From: Streptomyces niger
Lineage (GTDB): Bacteria; Actinomycetota; Actinomycetes; Streptomycetales; Streptomycetaceae
Direction: 5' to 3'
NCBI RefSeq assembly: GCF_000718305.1
Contig: NZ_JOFQ01000028.1
Coordinates: 1 to 64,000 of the forward strand
DNA: 64,000 nucleotides
In this document: positions 49,605 to 59,761 of the stretch, in pieces
Layout: each line of letters begins with the position of its first letter
How positions within the stretch are numbered: the stretch's first letter is position 1
Position numbers and translations under genes: made by a program
The notes under the pieces: model-generated
Told to the model about the DNA's origin: nothing
Database searches by the model: none
What the model saw: the letters and a program-made list of their open reading frames with translations, nothing else

Positions 49605-50453
49605 TCAGCCGAGGCCGTCCAGCGCGATCCGCTGCTCGCCCGCGTAGATGTTCATCGACTTGCCGCGCAGGAAGCCGACCAGGGTGAGGCCGGTTTCCGC
49701 GGCGAGGTCGACGGCGAGCGAGGAGGGCGCGGAGACCGCGGCGAGTACGGGAATGCCCGCCATCACGGCCTTCTGGGCGAGTTCGAAGGAGGCGCGGCCG
49801 GAGACCATCAGGACGGTGTCGGACAGCGGCAGCCGGCCCTGCTGCACCGCGCGGCCGATGATCTTGTCGACCGCGTTGTGCCGGCCCACGTCCTCCCGCA
49901 GGTCCAGCAGCTCCCCGTCGGCCGTGAAGAGGCCCGCCGCGTGCAGCCCGCCGGTACGGTCGAACACCCGCTGGGCGGCGCGCAGCCGGTCGGGCAGGGC
50001 GGCGAGCGTCTCCGGCGTGAGGGTCATCCCGTCGTCGGCCCGCAGCGCGAACCGCGCCGTGGTCCGAACGGCGTCCAGACTGGCCTTGCCGCACAGCCCG
50101 CAGGAGGACGTGGTGTAGACGTTGCGTTCCAGGGTGATGTCGGGGAGCGCGACGCCGGGCGCGAGCTGCACGTCGACCACGTTGTAGGTGTTGCTGCCGT
50201 CCTCGGTCGCGCCCGCGCAGTACACGATGTTCGCCAGCTCGTCCGCGCTGCTCAGCACGCCCTCGCTGACCAGGAAGCCGGCCGCGAGCGCGAAGTCGTC
50301 GCCCGGCGTACGCATCGTGATGGCGAGCGGCTTGCCGCCGAGCCGGATCTCCAGCGGCTCCTCGGCGACCAGGGTGTCCGGGCGGGTGCTCACGGCTCCG
50401 TCGCGGATACGGATGACGCGCCGTCGCTCGGTGACCCTGCCCATACTGATCAT
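49605..50453 (-). CDS. fdhD: FdhD sulfur carrier for formate dehydrogenase
   Basis: A 282-residue sulfurtransferase needed to load sulfur on the molybdenum cofactor of formate dehydrogenase. The catalytic cysteines are in SSCGLCGKAS, and the conserved DVGRHNAVDKIIG and SGRASFELAQKAVMAGIP blocks are present. ATG at 50453 or 50444. The formate dehydrogenase gene is not in this window. Confidence 0.95.
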   Translation of the reverse strand: MISMGRVTERRRVIRIRDGAVSTRPDTLVAEEPLEIRLGGKPLAITMRTPGDDFALAAGFLVSEGVLSSADELANIVYCAGATEDGSNTYNVVDVQLAPGVALPDITLERNVYTTSSCGLCGKASLDAVRTTARFALRADDGMTLTPETLAALPDRLRAAQRVFDRTGGLHAAGLFTADGELLDLREDVGRHNAVDKIIGRAVQQGRLPLSDTVLMVSGRASFELAQKAVMAGIPVLAAVSAPSSLAVDLAAETGLTLVGFLRGKSMNIYAGEQRIALDGLG

Positions 50454-50582
50454 CCCGGTTCTGTGCGTGGTGGCGGCCGGCGGGCCGGCCCTTGCTCTCC
50501 TTCATTGTCCTGTACGCGGCACGAATGGCCGAGACCCACCCACGTCCCGGTTGCCGTCCGCCCGCGGTCGCCGCACATGCCG

Positions 50583-50615
50583 GCGGCCCGGCCGGAGGCG
50601 ATCCGGCCGGGCCGC
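50583..50615 (-). terminator. Hairpin terminator after the SRPBCC gene
   Basis: GCGGCCCGGCCGGA (50583-50596) pairs with 50602-50615 around five bases. It lies 55 bases beyond the stop of the minus-strand SRPBCC gene. Confidence 0.65.
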
Positions 50616-50669
50616 GGGCCCGTGGCTGTGCGGCGGCGGTGTCCGGGTCGGACCTCGCCGCGGTGGGCG

Positions 50670-51119
50670 TCAGACCTCGCCGCGCCAGGCGCCGGTCTCC
50701 GTACCGCGGGACTCGATGAACTTCTTGAAGTTCTTCAGGTCCGTCGTGGCCTTGCTGCGGACGAAGCCGAGCTTGTCACCGACCGTGTCGGCGATGCCCT
50801 CGGGGTCGTGCTCCAGCTGCAGCATGATCTTGGTGTGCTGGTCGTCGATGCGGTGGAAGGTCACCACGCCGGCCTGGCGGGCCTCTCCCTCCACCGTGGT
50901 CCAGGCCACCCGCTCGTCGGGGATCTGCTCGGTGATCTGCGCGTCGAACTCGCGCTTCACTCCGCCGATCTTGGTGACCCAGTGGGTCAGCGTCGGCGTC
51001 TTCTGCTCGATGCGTTCGACCCCGTCCATGAAGCGGGGGAATTCCTCGAACTGTGTCCACTGGTTGTAGGCCTTCGTCACCGGGACGGCAACCTCGACCG
51101 ACTCTTCGATCTTCGACAT
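50670..51119 (-). CDS. SRPBCC-family (polyketide cyclase/dehydrase-like) protein
   Basis: A 149-residue START-like protein: VEVAVPVTKAYNQWTQFEEF, FPRFMDGVERIEQ and the long C-terminal helix TVGDKLGFVRSKATTDLKNF. In actinomycetes such stand-alone proteins are mostly of unknown role and often stress-induced. ATG 51119 has GAGGAGGAG upstream. Confidence 0.88.
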   Translation of the reverse strand: MSKIEESVEVAVPVTKAYNQWTQFEEFPRFMDGVERIEQKTPTLTHWVTKIGGVKREFDAQITEQIPDERVAWTTVEGEARQAGVVTFHRIDDQHTKIMLQLEHDPEGIADTVGDKLGFVRSKATTDLKNFKKFIESRGTETGAWRGEV

Positions 51120-51325
51120 GGTCCGGGCTCCTCCTCTCTGGGAACGTCCAGGGCCCACCGCGTACCCGTCGCGGAGAGGTCGACACAGTCGATCCGGGGG
51201 CCCGGCCGAGGAATCCGGGTGACGCAGATCACCGATGTGTACGGTGGCAGGTGCGTTGCGCTCAGTAGACTGTAGACGATAACCAATCCCGGAGTGCTGG
51301 ATCCGAGTCGTAGAGGGGGACCGCG

Positions 51326-52006
51326 ATGCTGTCCGCTGGACTGCCGCAGGGGACCGTGCCGAAGCTCGAACGCCCCGGCCCGCTGCGTGAACGGGTCTAC
51401 GAGGCGCTGCTGGAACTGATCACCACCCGCGCGTTGCAACCCGGTCAGCACCTGGTCGAGAGCGAGCTCGCCGGCCATCTGGGCGTCTCCCGGCAGCCGG
51501 TGCGCGAGGCGCTGCAGCGGCTGAACACCGACGGCTGGGTCGATCTGCGCCCCGCCCAGGGTGCCTTCGTACACGAGCCGACCGAGGAGGAGGCCGACCA
51601 ACTGCTCAGCGTGCGGACCCTGTTGGAGGCCGAGGCGGCCCGGCTGGCCGCCGCGAACGCCACGGCGGCCGGCGTCGAGGAGCTGTCGGCGCTGTGCGAC
51701 CGGGGCGAGCAGGCGGTCCGCGAGGACGCCGTGGACCTCGCCGTCGCGACCAACGCCGAGTTCCACGCCAAGGTGATGGAGCTGGCGGGCAACACCGTGC
51801 TGGCCGGGCTGGCCGAGCAGGTCGGCCGGCGGGTGCGCTGGTACTACACGCCGGTCGCCCGGCAGCGCGGCAAGCGGTCCTGGGTCGAGCACCGCGAGTT
51901 GATCGACGCGATCTCCCGGCAGGACGGGCAGCGCGCCACGGAGATCATGCGCGCCCACACCGAGCACACCCGCCGTTCGTACCACGAGCGCGAGGGCGCC
52001 AAGTAG
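51326..52006 (+). CDS. GntR-family (FadR subfamily) regulator
   Basis: A 226-residue regulator with an N-terminal winged helix (VESELAGHLGVSRQPVREAL) and an FCD effector domain; metal-site residues of FCD proteins appear as NAEFHAKVMELAG and EHRELIDAI. A direct repeat TAGAC-TG-TAGAC at 51266-51277, before its start, could be its own operator. It precedes the sugar operon but has its own gap of about 190 bases from it. Confidence 0.9.
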   Translation: MLSAGLPQGTVPKLERPGPLRERVYEALLELITTRALQPGQHLVESELAGHLGVSRQPVREALQRLNTDGWVDLRPAQGAFVHEPTEEEADQLLSVRTLLEAEAARLAAANATAAGVEELSALCDRGEQAVREDAVDLAVATNAEFHAKVMELAGNTVLAGLAEQVGRRVRWYYTPVARQRGKRSWVEHRELIDAISRQDGQRATEIMRAHTEHTRRSYHEREGAK

Positions 52007-52062
52007 GGCCGCGAGCGCCGGAGACGGCGCGCGCCACCCGTTGCCCCGGAGGTGGCCCCACT

Positions 52063-52085
52063 CTTTGTCCTGAGACAGGAGAAAG
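52063..52085. promoter_or_regulatory. Candidate operator of the ROK operon
   Basis: CTTTGTCCTG, three bases, then CAGGAGAAAG: an inverted repeat with one mismatch in ten. It lies 116 bases before the ROK gene. The same left arm and a similar right arm occur at 59762-59784 before the sugar dehydrogenase gene. Confidence 0.6.
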
Positions 52086-52200
52086 TCACTGCGGATTCCG
52101 TCCGTAGTACTTCCTCCTGCGGACAAGCGCTGCTACGTTCCCCTCGAAAGCCCGGCGAGACGGCGTGCACGTACCCGTCCGATCCCGCCGGTGACGAGCG

Positions 52201-53427
52201 ATGTCGGTCTATGCCGAGGACGGCTGGAGGGGCGGCGTGAGGCGCATGACGGCCAGGCCCGCGAACGCGCATCAGGCGCGACTCCTTCACCTGCTGCGCG
52301 ACCAGGGCCCCAACTCCCGTGCACAGCTGGGCGATCAGGTCGACCTGTCCCGCTCCAAGCTGGCGGTCGAGGTCGACCGCCTGCTGGAGACCGGCCTCGT
52401 CGTCGCCGACGGGCTGGCCGCCTCCCGGGGCGGCCGCCGCTCCCACAACATCCGGCTCGCCCCCACCCTGCGCTTCCTCGGCGTGGACATCGGCGCGACC
52501 TCGGTCGACGTGGCGGTCACCAACGCCGAACTGGAGGTGCTCGGCCACCTCACCCAGCCGATGGACGTCCGCGAGGGGCCGGTCGCCGTCTTCGAACAAG
52601 TCCTCGCGCTGGCCGCCAAGTTGAAGGACAGCGGACTCGCCGAGGGGTTCGACGGCGCGGGCATCGGCGTGCCGGGCCCGGTCCGCTTCCCCGAGGGCGT
52701 GCCCGTCGCGCCGCCGATCATGCCGGGCTGGGACGGCTTCCCCGTACGGGAAGCCCTCAGCCAGGAACTGGGCTGCCCGGTCATGGTCGACAACGACGTG
52801 AACCTGATGGCGCTCGGCGAGCAGCACGCGGGGGTGGCCCGCACCTCGCAGGACTTCCTCTGCGTCAAGATCGGTACCGGTATCGGCTGCGGCATCGTCG
52901 TCGGCGGCGCGGTCTACCGCGGTACGACCGGCAGCGCCGGCGACATCGGCCACATCCAGGTCGAGCCGGACGGCCGCCGCTGCGCCTGCGGCAACGCCGG
53001 CTGCCTGGAAGCGTACTTCGGCGGTGCCGCGCTCGCCCGCGACGCGGAGGACGCGGCGCGCGAGGGCCGTTCGACCGCGCTCGCCGACCGGCTCGCGGCC
53101 GCCGGCACGCTCGCCGCGTCCGACGTCTCGGTCGCCGCCTCCGCGGGCGACGCCACCGCACTGGAACTCATCAAGGCCGGCGGCACCCGCACCGGACAGG
53201 TCATCGCCGGGCTCGTCAGCTTCTTCAACCCCGGCCTGGTGGTGATCGGCGGCGGGGTGACCGGCCTCGGCCACACGCTGCTGGCCGCCATCCGCACGCA
53301 GGTCTACCACCAGTCGCTGCCGCTGGCGACCGGCAACCTCCCCATCGTGCTCGGCGAGTTGGGCCCGCTGGCCGGGGTGACCGGCGCGGCCCGGCTGATC
53401 AGCGACCACCTGTTCTCGCCAGCCTGA
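52201..53427 (+). CDS. ROK-family transcriptional regulator
   Basis: A 408-residue protein with an N-terminal winged helix (LLHLLRDQGPNSRAQLGDQV) and the ROK sugar-kinase-like domain (GVDIGATSVDVAV, then GTGIGCGIVVGG and the CACGNAGCLEAYFGG zinc motif). It is first in the sugar operon, and its ligand is probably the imported sugar or a phosphate of it. ATG 52201 is one start; ATG 52246, after GTGAGG, is as likely and would remove 15 residues. Confidence 0.92.
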   Translation: MSVYAEDGWRGGVRRMTARPANAHQARLLHLLRDQGPNSRAQLGDQVDLSRSKLAVEVDRLLETGLVVADGLAASRGGRRSHNIRLAPTLRFLGVDIGATSVDVAVTNAELEVLGHLTQPMDVREGPVAVFEQVLALAAKLKDSGLAEGFDGAGIGVPGPVRFPEGVPVAPPIMPGWDGFPVREALSQELGCPVMVDNDVNLMALGEQHAGVARTSQDFLCVKIGTGIGCGIVVGGAVYRGTTGSAGDIGHIQVEPDGRRCACGNAGCLEAYFGGAALARDAEDAAREGRSTALADRLAAAGTLAASDVSVAASAGDATALELIKAGGTRTGQVIAGLVSFFNPGLVVIGGGVTGLGHTLLAAIRTQVYHQSLPLATGNLPIVLGELGPLAGVTGAARLISDHLFSPA

Positions 53428-53485
53428 GCCGGCCCCGGCTTCCGGGCCGGGTGACGATGCGTCACCCACGCCCGGCGTTCGACCC

Positions 53486-53581
53486 GCACCACCGCACCAC
53501 CTCGTTCCGCCCGCGTCACCCGCACGTCCGCAGCACCGCTCCGCCCGCGCGATCCGCACGTCCGCAGCACCGCTCCGCCCG
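53486..53581 (+). repeat. Tandem repeat of about 34 bases
   Basis: A 28-base unit beginning CCGCACGTCCGCAGCACCGC occurs identically at 53520-53547 and 53554-53581; a degenerate copy precedes it at about 53484. The repeat lies in the 336-base gap between the ROK and ATPase genes, which otherwise holds no gene. The unit is G+C-rich and could change by replication slippage. It may affect transcript stability. Confidence 0.6.
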
Positions 53582-53763
53582 TGTGACCGGTACGCCGGCA
53601 CCGCCTGCCCGCCCCGTACGCACCACGATCCGCCGTACCCGTACGAGCCGCACCGCAGCACCGCCGCCCCACGCGCCCCGTCGCGATGCCGCATGCCCAC
53701 GTGCGCTCCGCCCGTCCAGTACCGCCCTGCCCGCTCGCCGGCGTACCGCCGAGGAGGCCCGCC

Positions 53764-55386
53764 ATGGCACCAGCGCACCGCCCCGCACCGCCGCCGTCCG
53801 CGGCGCACGAAGCCACCGGACCGCTGCTCACCATGACCGGCATCACCAAGTCCTTCCCCGGCGTCCGCGCGCTGGACGGGGTGGACCTGGACGTGACGGC
53901 GGGGGAGGTGCACTGCCTGCTCGGCCAGAACGGTGCAGGCAAGTCCACCCTGATCAAGGTGCTGGCCGGCGCCCACCAGCCGGACGGCGGCGAGATCCGC
54001 TGGCGCGGCGAGACGGTCTCCCTGAAGTCGCCGATCGCCGCCATGCGACTCGGCATCGCCACCATCTACCAGGAACTGGACCTGGTGGAACACATGTCGG
54101 TGGCCGAGAACGTCTTCCTCGGCCACGAACGCGCCACCGCCGGCTTCGTCCACACCGCGGAGGCCCGCGAGGCGACCGCCGCACTGCTCGCCCGGCTCGG
54201 CCACCCCGAGATCGACCCCGGCACCCTGGTCGGCCGCCTCTCCGCCGCGGGGCAGCAGATCGCCTCCATGGCCCGCGCCCTCTCCCACGACGTACGGCTG
54301 ATCGTCATGGACGAACCGTCCGCCGCGCTCGACCCCGACGAGGTCGACAACCTCTTCCGCATCGTCGCCTCCCTCACCGCCTCCGGCGTCGCCGTCGTCC
54401 ACATCTCCCACCGCCTGGAGGAGATCCGCCGGATCGGCGACCGGGTGACCGTACTGAAGGACGGCCGCACCGCCGCCCGCGGCCTGGACGCGCACACCAC
54501 CCCCACCCGCGACATCGTCGCCCTGATGACCGGCCGCGACGTCGAGTACGTCTTCCCCGAACGCCGCGCCGCCACCGACCGCCCGGCCCCCGTCCTCAGC
54601 GTCGAAGGGCTGGCGCGCGACGGCGAGTTCGCGCCTGTCGACTTCGACCTGCACCCCGGCGAGATCCTCGGCCTCGCCGGGCTCGTCGGCTCCGGACGCT
54701 CGGAGATCCTGGAGACCGTCTTCGGCGCCCGGCGCCCCACCGCCGGCCGGGTGCTCGTCGACGGCCGGCCACTGCGCCCCGGCAGCGTCACCGCCGCCGT
54801 ACGCGCCGGACTCGGCCTCGCCCCCGAAGAGCGCAAGTCCCAGGCGCTGCTGCTCCTGGAGTCCGTCAGCCGCAACGTCTCCCTCTCCTCGCTGCCCCGC
54901 TTCGCGCGGGCCGGCTGGCTGAACCGGCACGCCGAACGGGCCGGCGCCCACGCCGCCACCCGCGACCTCTCGCTGCGCCCCGACGACCCCGACCGCCCCG
55001 TCCGCACCCTCTCCGGCGGCAACCAGCAGAAGGCCGTACTGGCCCGCTGGCTGCTCCGCGGCTGCCGCGTCCTGCTGCTGGACGAGCCGACCCGCGGCGT
55101 GGACGTCGGCGCGCGTGCCGAGCTGTACGCGCTGATCCGCCGGCTCGCGGACGACGGCCTGGCCGTCCTGCTGGTCTCCAGCGAGGTGCCCGAAGTGCTC
55201 GGGCTGGCCGACCGGGTGCTCGTCCTGCGCGAGGGCCGGGTCGTGCACGAGGGAGACGCGGCGGCCCTGGACGAGCACCGGGTCCTGGGCCTGGTCATGA
55301 GCGACGGACCGGGGCCCGTACCGGCCCCGGCAGGCACCGCACCCGAGGAGACGTCGGCCCCGACCCCGCGAGGAGACCGCCCGTGA
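53764..55386 (+). CDS. Sugar ABC importer ATPase (RbsA/MglA type)
   Basis: A 540-residue protein with two ATPase domains. Domain 1: CLLGQNGAGKSTLIKVLAGA, LSAAGQQIASMARAL, VMDEPSAALD. Domain 2 has a shorter A motif (GLVGSGRSEILE), LSGGNQQKAVLARWL and LLLDEPTRGVDVG, as usual in this class. GAGGAGG lies before ATG 53764; upstream in-frame starts are unlikely. It energises uptake of a monosaccharide through the permease encoded next. Confidence 0.93.
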   Translation: MAPAHRPAPPPSAAHEATGPLLTMTGITKSFPGVRALDGVDLDVTAGEVHCLLGQNGAGKSTLIKVLAGAHQPDGGEIRWRGETVSLKSPIAAMRLGIATIYQELDLVEHMSVAENVFLGHERATAGFVHTAEAREATAALLARLGHPEIDPGTLVGRLSAAGQQIASMARALSHDVRLIVMDEPSAALDPDEVDNLFRIVASLTASGVAVVHISHRLEEIRRIGDRVTVLKDGRTAARGLDAHTTPTRDIVALMTGRDVEYVFPERRAATDRPAPVLSVEGLARDGEFAPVDFDLHPGEILGLAGLVGSGRSEILETVFGARRPTAGRVLVDGRPLRPGSVTAAVRAGLGLAPEERKSQALLLLESVSRNVSLSSLPRFARAGWLNRHAERAGAHAATRDLSLRPDDPDRPVRTLSGGNQQKAVLARWLLRGCRVLLLDEPTRGVDVGARAELYALIRRLADDGLAVLLVSSEVPEVLGLADRVLVLREGRVVHEGDAAALDEHRVLGLVMSDGPGPVPAPAGTAPEETSAPTPRGDRP

Positions 55387-56414
55387 ACACCTCCGAAGGA
55401 CACACCCTCCCGGCCGAGGCGGGCTCCGCGCCGCCGGGCCCCGCCGGGCCGGTCGCCAAGGACGCCGGGCGCGCCGGCGCCCGACGCCGCCCCGACGTGC
55501 ACAACCTCTCGCTGCTCGGCGTGCTCGCCGCACTCGTCCTGGTCGGCGTACTCACCAAGCCCGAGCAGTTCCTGAGCGTGCAGAACCTGCAACTCGTGCT
55601 CACCCAGGCGTCCGTCATCGGCATCGTCACCGTCGGCGTCACCTTCGTCATCATCGGCGGCGGCATCGACCTGTCGGTCGGCGCGATGGTGGCGCTGGCC
55701 ACCGTCTGGGCGACGACGCTGGCCACCCAGCAGTTCGGGCTCGGCGGCATCCTGCTGTGCGCGCTGTGCGTGGGCCTGGGGTGCGGGCTGGTCAACGGGC
55801 TGCTGGTGTCGTTCGGCGGCCTGGTGCCGTTCATCGCGACCCTCGCCATGCTCGCCTCGGCCCGCGGCCTCGCCCTCCAGATCAGCGAGGGCCGCACCCA
55901 GGTGGTGTCCGTCGAGCCGGTGCTCGCGCTGGGCCGCCGGGACGCCTACCTGCTCGGCATCCCGCCCATCGTGCTGGTCTTCGCCGTCGTCACCGTCGTC
56001 GGCTGGCTGGTGCTGAACCGTACGACCTTCGGCCGGCGCACCGTCGCGGTCGGCGGCAACCCCGAGGCGGCCCGGCTGGCCGGCATCGACGTACGCCGCC
56101 AGCGGCTGCTGCTCTACCTGCTGTCCGGGCTGTGCTGCGGCATCGCGGCCTTCCTCCTGATCGTGCTCACCGGCTCCGGACAGAACACCAACGGAAACCT
56201 CTACGAGCTGGACGCCATCGCCGCGGCCATCATCGGCGGCACCCTGCTCAGCGGCGGCCGCGGCACCATCACCGGCTCCGTCCTCGGCGTCCTCGTCTTC
56301 ACCCTCATCACCAACCTCTTCGCCCTGAACAACCTGGAGACCGCCGTCCAGCAGATCGCCAAGGGCGCCATCATCGTCGCCGCCGTACTGGTACAGAAGG
56401 GCCGTACGTCATGA
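55383..56414 (+). CDS. Sugar ABC importer permease (RbsC type)
   Basis: A 343-residue membrane protein with eight or more helices. The RbsC-like blocks IIGGGIDLSVGAMVALA and AAAIIGGTLLSGGRGTITGS are present, with GGNPEAARLAGIDV. GTG start in a GTGA overlap with the ATPase stop. Confidence 0.93.
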   Translation: MNTSEGHTLPAEAGSAPPGPAGPVAKDAGRAGARRRPDVHNLSLLGVLAALVLVGVLTKPEQFLSVQNLQLVLTQASVIGIVTVGVTFVIIGGGIDLSVGAMVALATVWATTLATQQFGLGGILLCALCVGLGCGLVNGLLVSFGGLVPFIATLAMLASARGLALQISEGRTQVVSVEPVLALGRRDAYLLGIPPIVLVFAVVTVVGWLVLNRTTFGRRTVAVGGNPEAARLAGIDVRRQRLLLYLLSGLCCGIAAFLLIVLTGSGQNTNGNLYELDAIAAAIIGGTLLSGGRGTITGSVLGVLVFTLITNLFALNNLETAVQQIAKGAIIVAAVLVQKGRTS

Positions 56415-57472
56415 CCGAGCGCATCCCACAGACTCCGTCGACCAGCCGCAGAAACCTGCTCTTCGGCGCCGCGACCGTCTCCGCCGGCGCCTTCCTCACC
56501 GCCTGCACCAGCAACGAGAACAACGCCTCGGCCGGCACCGGCAAGCAGCAGGCGGGCGGGGTCGACGACAAGCCCGGCAAGAAGGTCACCATCGGCTTCG
56601 CCGGGCCGCAGGCCGACCACGGCTGGCTGAACGCCATCAACCAGAACGCCAAGGAGCGCGCGAAGCAGTACGAGGACGTCACCCTGGAGATCACCGAGGG
56701 CTCCAACGACACGGCCCAGCAGATCGGGCAGATCGAAACCCTGATCAACAAGAAGGTCGACGTCCTGGTCATCCTCCCCGCCGACGGCAAGGCGCTCACC
56801 CAGGTCGGCCTGAAGGCCATGCGCGCCGGCATCCCCGTCGTCAACCTCGACCGGGTCTTCGCCTCCCAGCAGGCCTACCGCTGCTGGGTCGGCGGCGACA
56901 ACTACGGCATGGGCCTCAACGCCGGGCACTACATCGGCGAACAGCTCAAGGACAAGAAGAACGCCAAGGTCGTCGAGCTCGCCGGGATCGACAACCTGGA
57001 ACTGACCCGGCAGCGCACCCAGGGCTTCGACGACGCCCTGAAGAACTACCCCAACATCAAGAAGGTGGGGCGGCAGGCCGCCGAGTTCACCGTCGAGTCC
57101 GGCCAGGCCAAGATGGCCGGGCTGCTCCAGGCCCACCCCGACTTCGACGCCCTGTGGAACCACGACGACGACCAGGGCGTGGGCGCCGAGCGCGCCATCG
57201 AACAGGCGGGCCGGGACGGCTTCCTGATGGTCGGCGGCGCCGGCTCCCGCAAGGTCATGGACACCATCAAGGCCGGCAACTCCGTCCTGAAGGCCACCGT
57301 GCTCTACCCGCCGACCATGTCGGCGTCCGCCATCGACCTGGCCCGCGCACTCGGCCAGGGCAAGGGCGTCAGCGGCATGGCCGAGCTGGAGATCCCCGCC
57401 TCGATCACCCTGTACTCCGCGGTCGTCACCAAGGACAACGTCGACGACTACCTCCCGACCGGCTTCAACTGA
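56411..57472 (+). CDS. Sugar-binding lipoprotein of the ABC importer
   Basis: A 353-residue periplasmic-binding-type protein. A twin-arginine-like start (TSRRNLLFGAATVSAGAFLT) ends in lipobox LTAC, so it is probably a Tat-exported lipoprotein. The binding fold (GFAGPQADHGWLNAINQNAK, NLDRVF, NHDDDQGVGAERAIEQAG) is RbsB-like. ATGA overlap with the permease. Confidence 0.93.
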   Translation: MTERIPQTPSTSRRNLLFGAATVSAGAFLTACTSNENNASAGTGKQQAGGVDDKPGKKVTIGFAGPQADHGWLNAINQNAKERAKQYEDVTLEITEGSNDTAQQIGQIETLINKKVDVLVILPADGKALTQVGLKAMRAGIPVVNLDRVFASQQAYRCWVGGDNYGMGLNAGHYIGEQLKDKKNAKVVELAGIDNLELTRQRTQGFDDALKNYPNIKKVGRQAAEFTVESGQAKMAGLLQAHPDFDALWNHDDDQGVGAERAIEQAGRDGFLMVGGAGSRKVMDTIKAGNSVLKATVLYPPTMSASAIDLARALGQGKGVSGMAELEIPASITLYSAVVTKDNVDDYLPTGFN

Positions 57473-57554
57473 GGCGCGACGTGTCCCCGGCGGCCACGCG
57501 CCGCCGGCCGCGCCCGCCTTCCCCCACACCTGACCTCCACCGATGAGGTGATGT

Positions 57555-58727
57555 ATGGACGACAACGCGCAGGACCCCACCCCCGACGGCCGCCCCGCAC
57601 TGGGTATCGGCATGGTCGGCTACGCCTTCATGGGCGCCGCCCACTCCCAGGGCTGGCGCACCGCGGCCCGGGTCTTCGACCTGCCGCTGCGCCCGGCCAT
57701 GAACGCCGTCTGCGGCCGGGACGCCGACGGTGTGCGCGCCGCCGCCGACCGGCTCGGCTGGGCCGCGGCGGAGACCGACTGGCGGGCCCTGATAGCCCGC
57801 GACGACGTCGACGTGGTCGACATCTGCACGCCCGGCGACAGCCACGCCGAGATCGCCATCGCGGCCCTCGAAGCCGGCAAGCACGTGCTGTGCGAGAAGC
57901 CGCTGGCCAACACGGTCGCGGAGGCGGAGGCCATGGTGGCGGCGGCCGAGGCGGCCCGGACCCGGGGCCGGATCGCCATGACCGGCTTCAACTACCGGCG
58001 CACGCCCGCGATGGCACTCGCCCGGCGGTTCGTCGAAGAGGGCCGGCTCGGCCGGCTGCGTCACCTGCGCGCCACCTACCTCCAGGACTGGCTGGTCGAC
58101 GCGGAGGCGCCGATGACCTGGCGGCTGCGCAAGGAGAGCGCCGGCTCCGGCGCCCTGGGCGACCTCGGCGCGCACATCGTCGACCTCGCGCAGTACCTGG
58201 CGGGGGAGGCGCTGACCGGGGTCTCGGCCGTCACCGAGACGTTCGTACGGCAGCGCCCGCTGCCCTCGGGCGGCACGGACGAGGTGACGGTGGACGACGC
58301 GGCGCTGTTCACCGGCCGGTTCGCCTCCGGCGCGCTGGCGTCCTTCGAGGCCAGCCGGGTCGCCGCGGGCCGCAAGAACGCCCTCCGCATCGAGCTCAAC
58401 GGCGACCGCGGCTCGCTCTCCTTCGACCTGGAACGCCTCAACGAACTGTCCTTCCACGACCACACCGAACCATCCGTCGCGGCCGGCTTCCGCCGCATCC
58501 TGGTCACCGAGCCGGACCACCCGTACCTGGAGGGGTGGTGGCCGCCGGGCCACGGCCTCGGCTATGAGCACACCTTCGTGCACCAGGCCCGCGACCTGGT
58601 GCACGCCATCGCCGCCGGCACCGACCCGACGCCGTCCTTCGCCGAGGGGCTGCGCGTGCAGCGCGTGCTGGCCGCGGTGGAGGAGAGCGCCGCGAAGAAC
58701 TGCGTCTACACCCCCGTATCGGCCTGA
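57555..58727 (+). CDS. Gfo/Idh/MocA-family sugar oxidoreductase
   Basis: A 390-residue NAD(P)-dependent dehydrogenase. [16 protein letters not shown] is the nucleotide-binding start and [19 protein letters not shown] the EKP motif; [15 protein letters not shown] carries the typical D...H pair. It would oxidise a hydroxyl of the imported sugar, for example at C3 or inositol-type carbons. It follows the binding protein by 82 bases. Confidence 0.92.
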   Translation: MDDNAQDPTPDGRPALGIGMVGYAFMGAAHSQGWRTAARVFDLPLRPAMNAVCGRDADGVRAAADRLGWAAAETDWRALIARDDVDVVDICTPGDSHAEIAIAALEAGKHVLCEKPLANTVAEAEAMVAAAEAARTRGRIAMTGFNYRRTPAMALARRFVEEGRLGRLRHLRATYLQDWLVDAEAPMTWRLRKESAGSGALGDLGAHIVDLAQYLAGEALTGVSAVTETFVRQRPLPSGGTDEVTVDDAALFTGRFASGALASFEASRVAAGRKNALRIELNGDRGSLSFDLERLNELSFHDHTEPSVAAGFRRILVTEPDHPYLEGWWPPGHGLGYEHTFVHQARDLVHAIAAGTDPTPSFAEGLRVQRVLAAVEESAAKNCVYTPVSA

Positions 58728-58741
58728 GGAGGTCCCGTACC

Positions 58742-59749
58742 GTGCCACGCCAGTTCACTCTCTTCACCGGCCAATGGGCCGACCTTCCCCTGGAGGAGGT
58801 CTGCCGGCTGGCCCGCGACTTCGGCTACGACGGGCTCGAACTCGCCTGCTGGGGCGACCACTTCGAGGTCGACCGGGCCCTGTCCGAGCCCGGCTACCTC
58901 GACGGCAGGCGGCAGCTGCTCGACAAGTACGGACTGAAGTGCTGGGCCGTCTCCAACCACCTCGTCGGTCAGGCGGTCTGTGACGCGATCATCGACGAGC
59001 GGCACGAGGCGATCCTGCCCGCCCGCATCTGGGGCGACGGCGAGGCCGAGGGCGTACGGCAGCGGGCGGCGGCCGAGATGAAGGACACCGCGCGGGCCGC
59101 GGCCGCCTTCGGCGTCCGCACCGTCGTCGGCTTCACCGGCTCGGCCGTCTGGCACCTGGTCGCGATGTTCCCGCCGGTCGTGCCCGGCATGATCGAGCGC
59201 GGCTACGAGGACTTCGCCGAGCGCTGGAACCCGATCCTGGACGTCTTCGACGCCGAGGGCGTCCGCTTCGCCCACGAGGTCCACCCGAGCGAGATCGCTT
59301 ACGACTACTGGACCACCCACCAGGCCCTCGAAGCCGTCGGCCACCGGCCCGCCTTCGGCCTCAACTTCGACCCGTCGCACTTCGTGTGGCAGGACCTGGA
59401 CCCGGTCGGCTTCCTCTGGGACTTCCGCGACCGGATCTACCACGTGGACTGCAAGGAGGCCAGGAAGCGTCTGGACGGCCGCAACGGCCGGCTCGGCTCC
59501 CACCTGCCCTGGGGCGACCCGCGCCGCGGTTGGGACTTCGTCTCGGCGGGCCACGGCGACGTCCCCTGGGAGGACTGCTTCCGGATGCTCCGCTCGATCG
59601 GGTACGAGGGGCCGGTCTCGGTGGAGTGGGAGGACGCCGGCATGGACCGCCTGCAGGGCGCTCCGGAGGCGCTGGCCCGCCTCAAGACGTACGACTTCGA
59701 GCCGCCCACGGCATCGTTCGACGCGGCGTTCGGCCGCTCGGATGCCTGA
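58742..59749 (+). CDS. Sugar phosphate isomerase/epimerase (TIM barrel, AP-endonuclease-2 fold)
   Basis: A 335-residue xylose-isomerase-like protein. [14 protein letters not shown] is the first strand region, and metal ligands are likely among [29 protein letters not shown] and [11 protein letters not shown]. With the oxidoreductase upstream it forms the common pair that isomerises keto-sugars. GTG start, GGAGG nine bases upstream. Confidence 0.92.
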   Translation: MPRQFTLFTGQWADLPLEEVCRLARDFGYDGLELACWGDHFEVDRALSEPGYLDGRRQLLDKYGLKCWAVSNHLVGQAVCDAIIDERHEAILPARIWGDGEAEGVRQRAAAEMKDTARAAAAFGVRTVVGFTGSAVWHLVAMFPPVVPGMIERGYEDFAERWNPILDVFDAEGVRFAHEVHPSEIAYDYWTTHQALEAVGHRPAFGLNFDPSHFVWQDLDPVGFLWDFRDRIYHVDCKEARKRLDGRNGRLGSHLPWGDPRRGWDFVSAGHGDVPWEDCFRMLRSIGYEGPVSVEWEDAGMDRLQGAPEALARLKTYDFEPPTASFDAAFGRSDA

Positions 59750-59761
59750 CGGGCCGCCCGT

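Noticed and set aside
53486..53581. A CRISPR-like array
   Set aside because: Only two exact copies, with six-base spacers that are part of the repeat period. No cas genes are present.
51844..55533. A minus-strand open frame of about 1,200 codons opposite the ROK and ATPase genes
   Set aside because: Antisense shadow of recognisable ROK and ABC genes; composition is abnormal and no start site is convincing.
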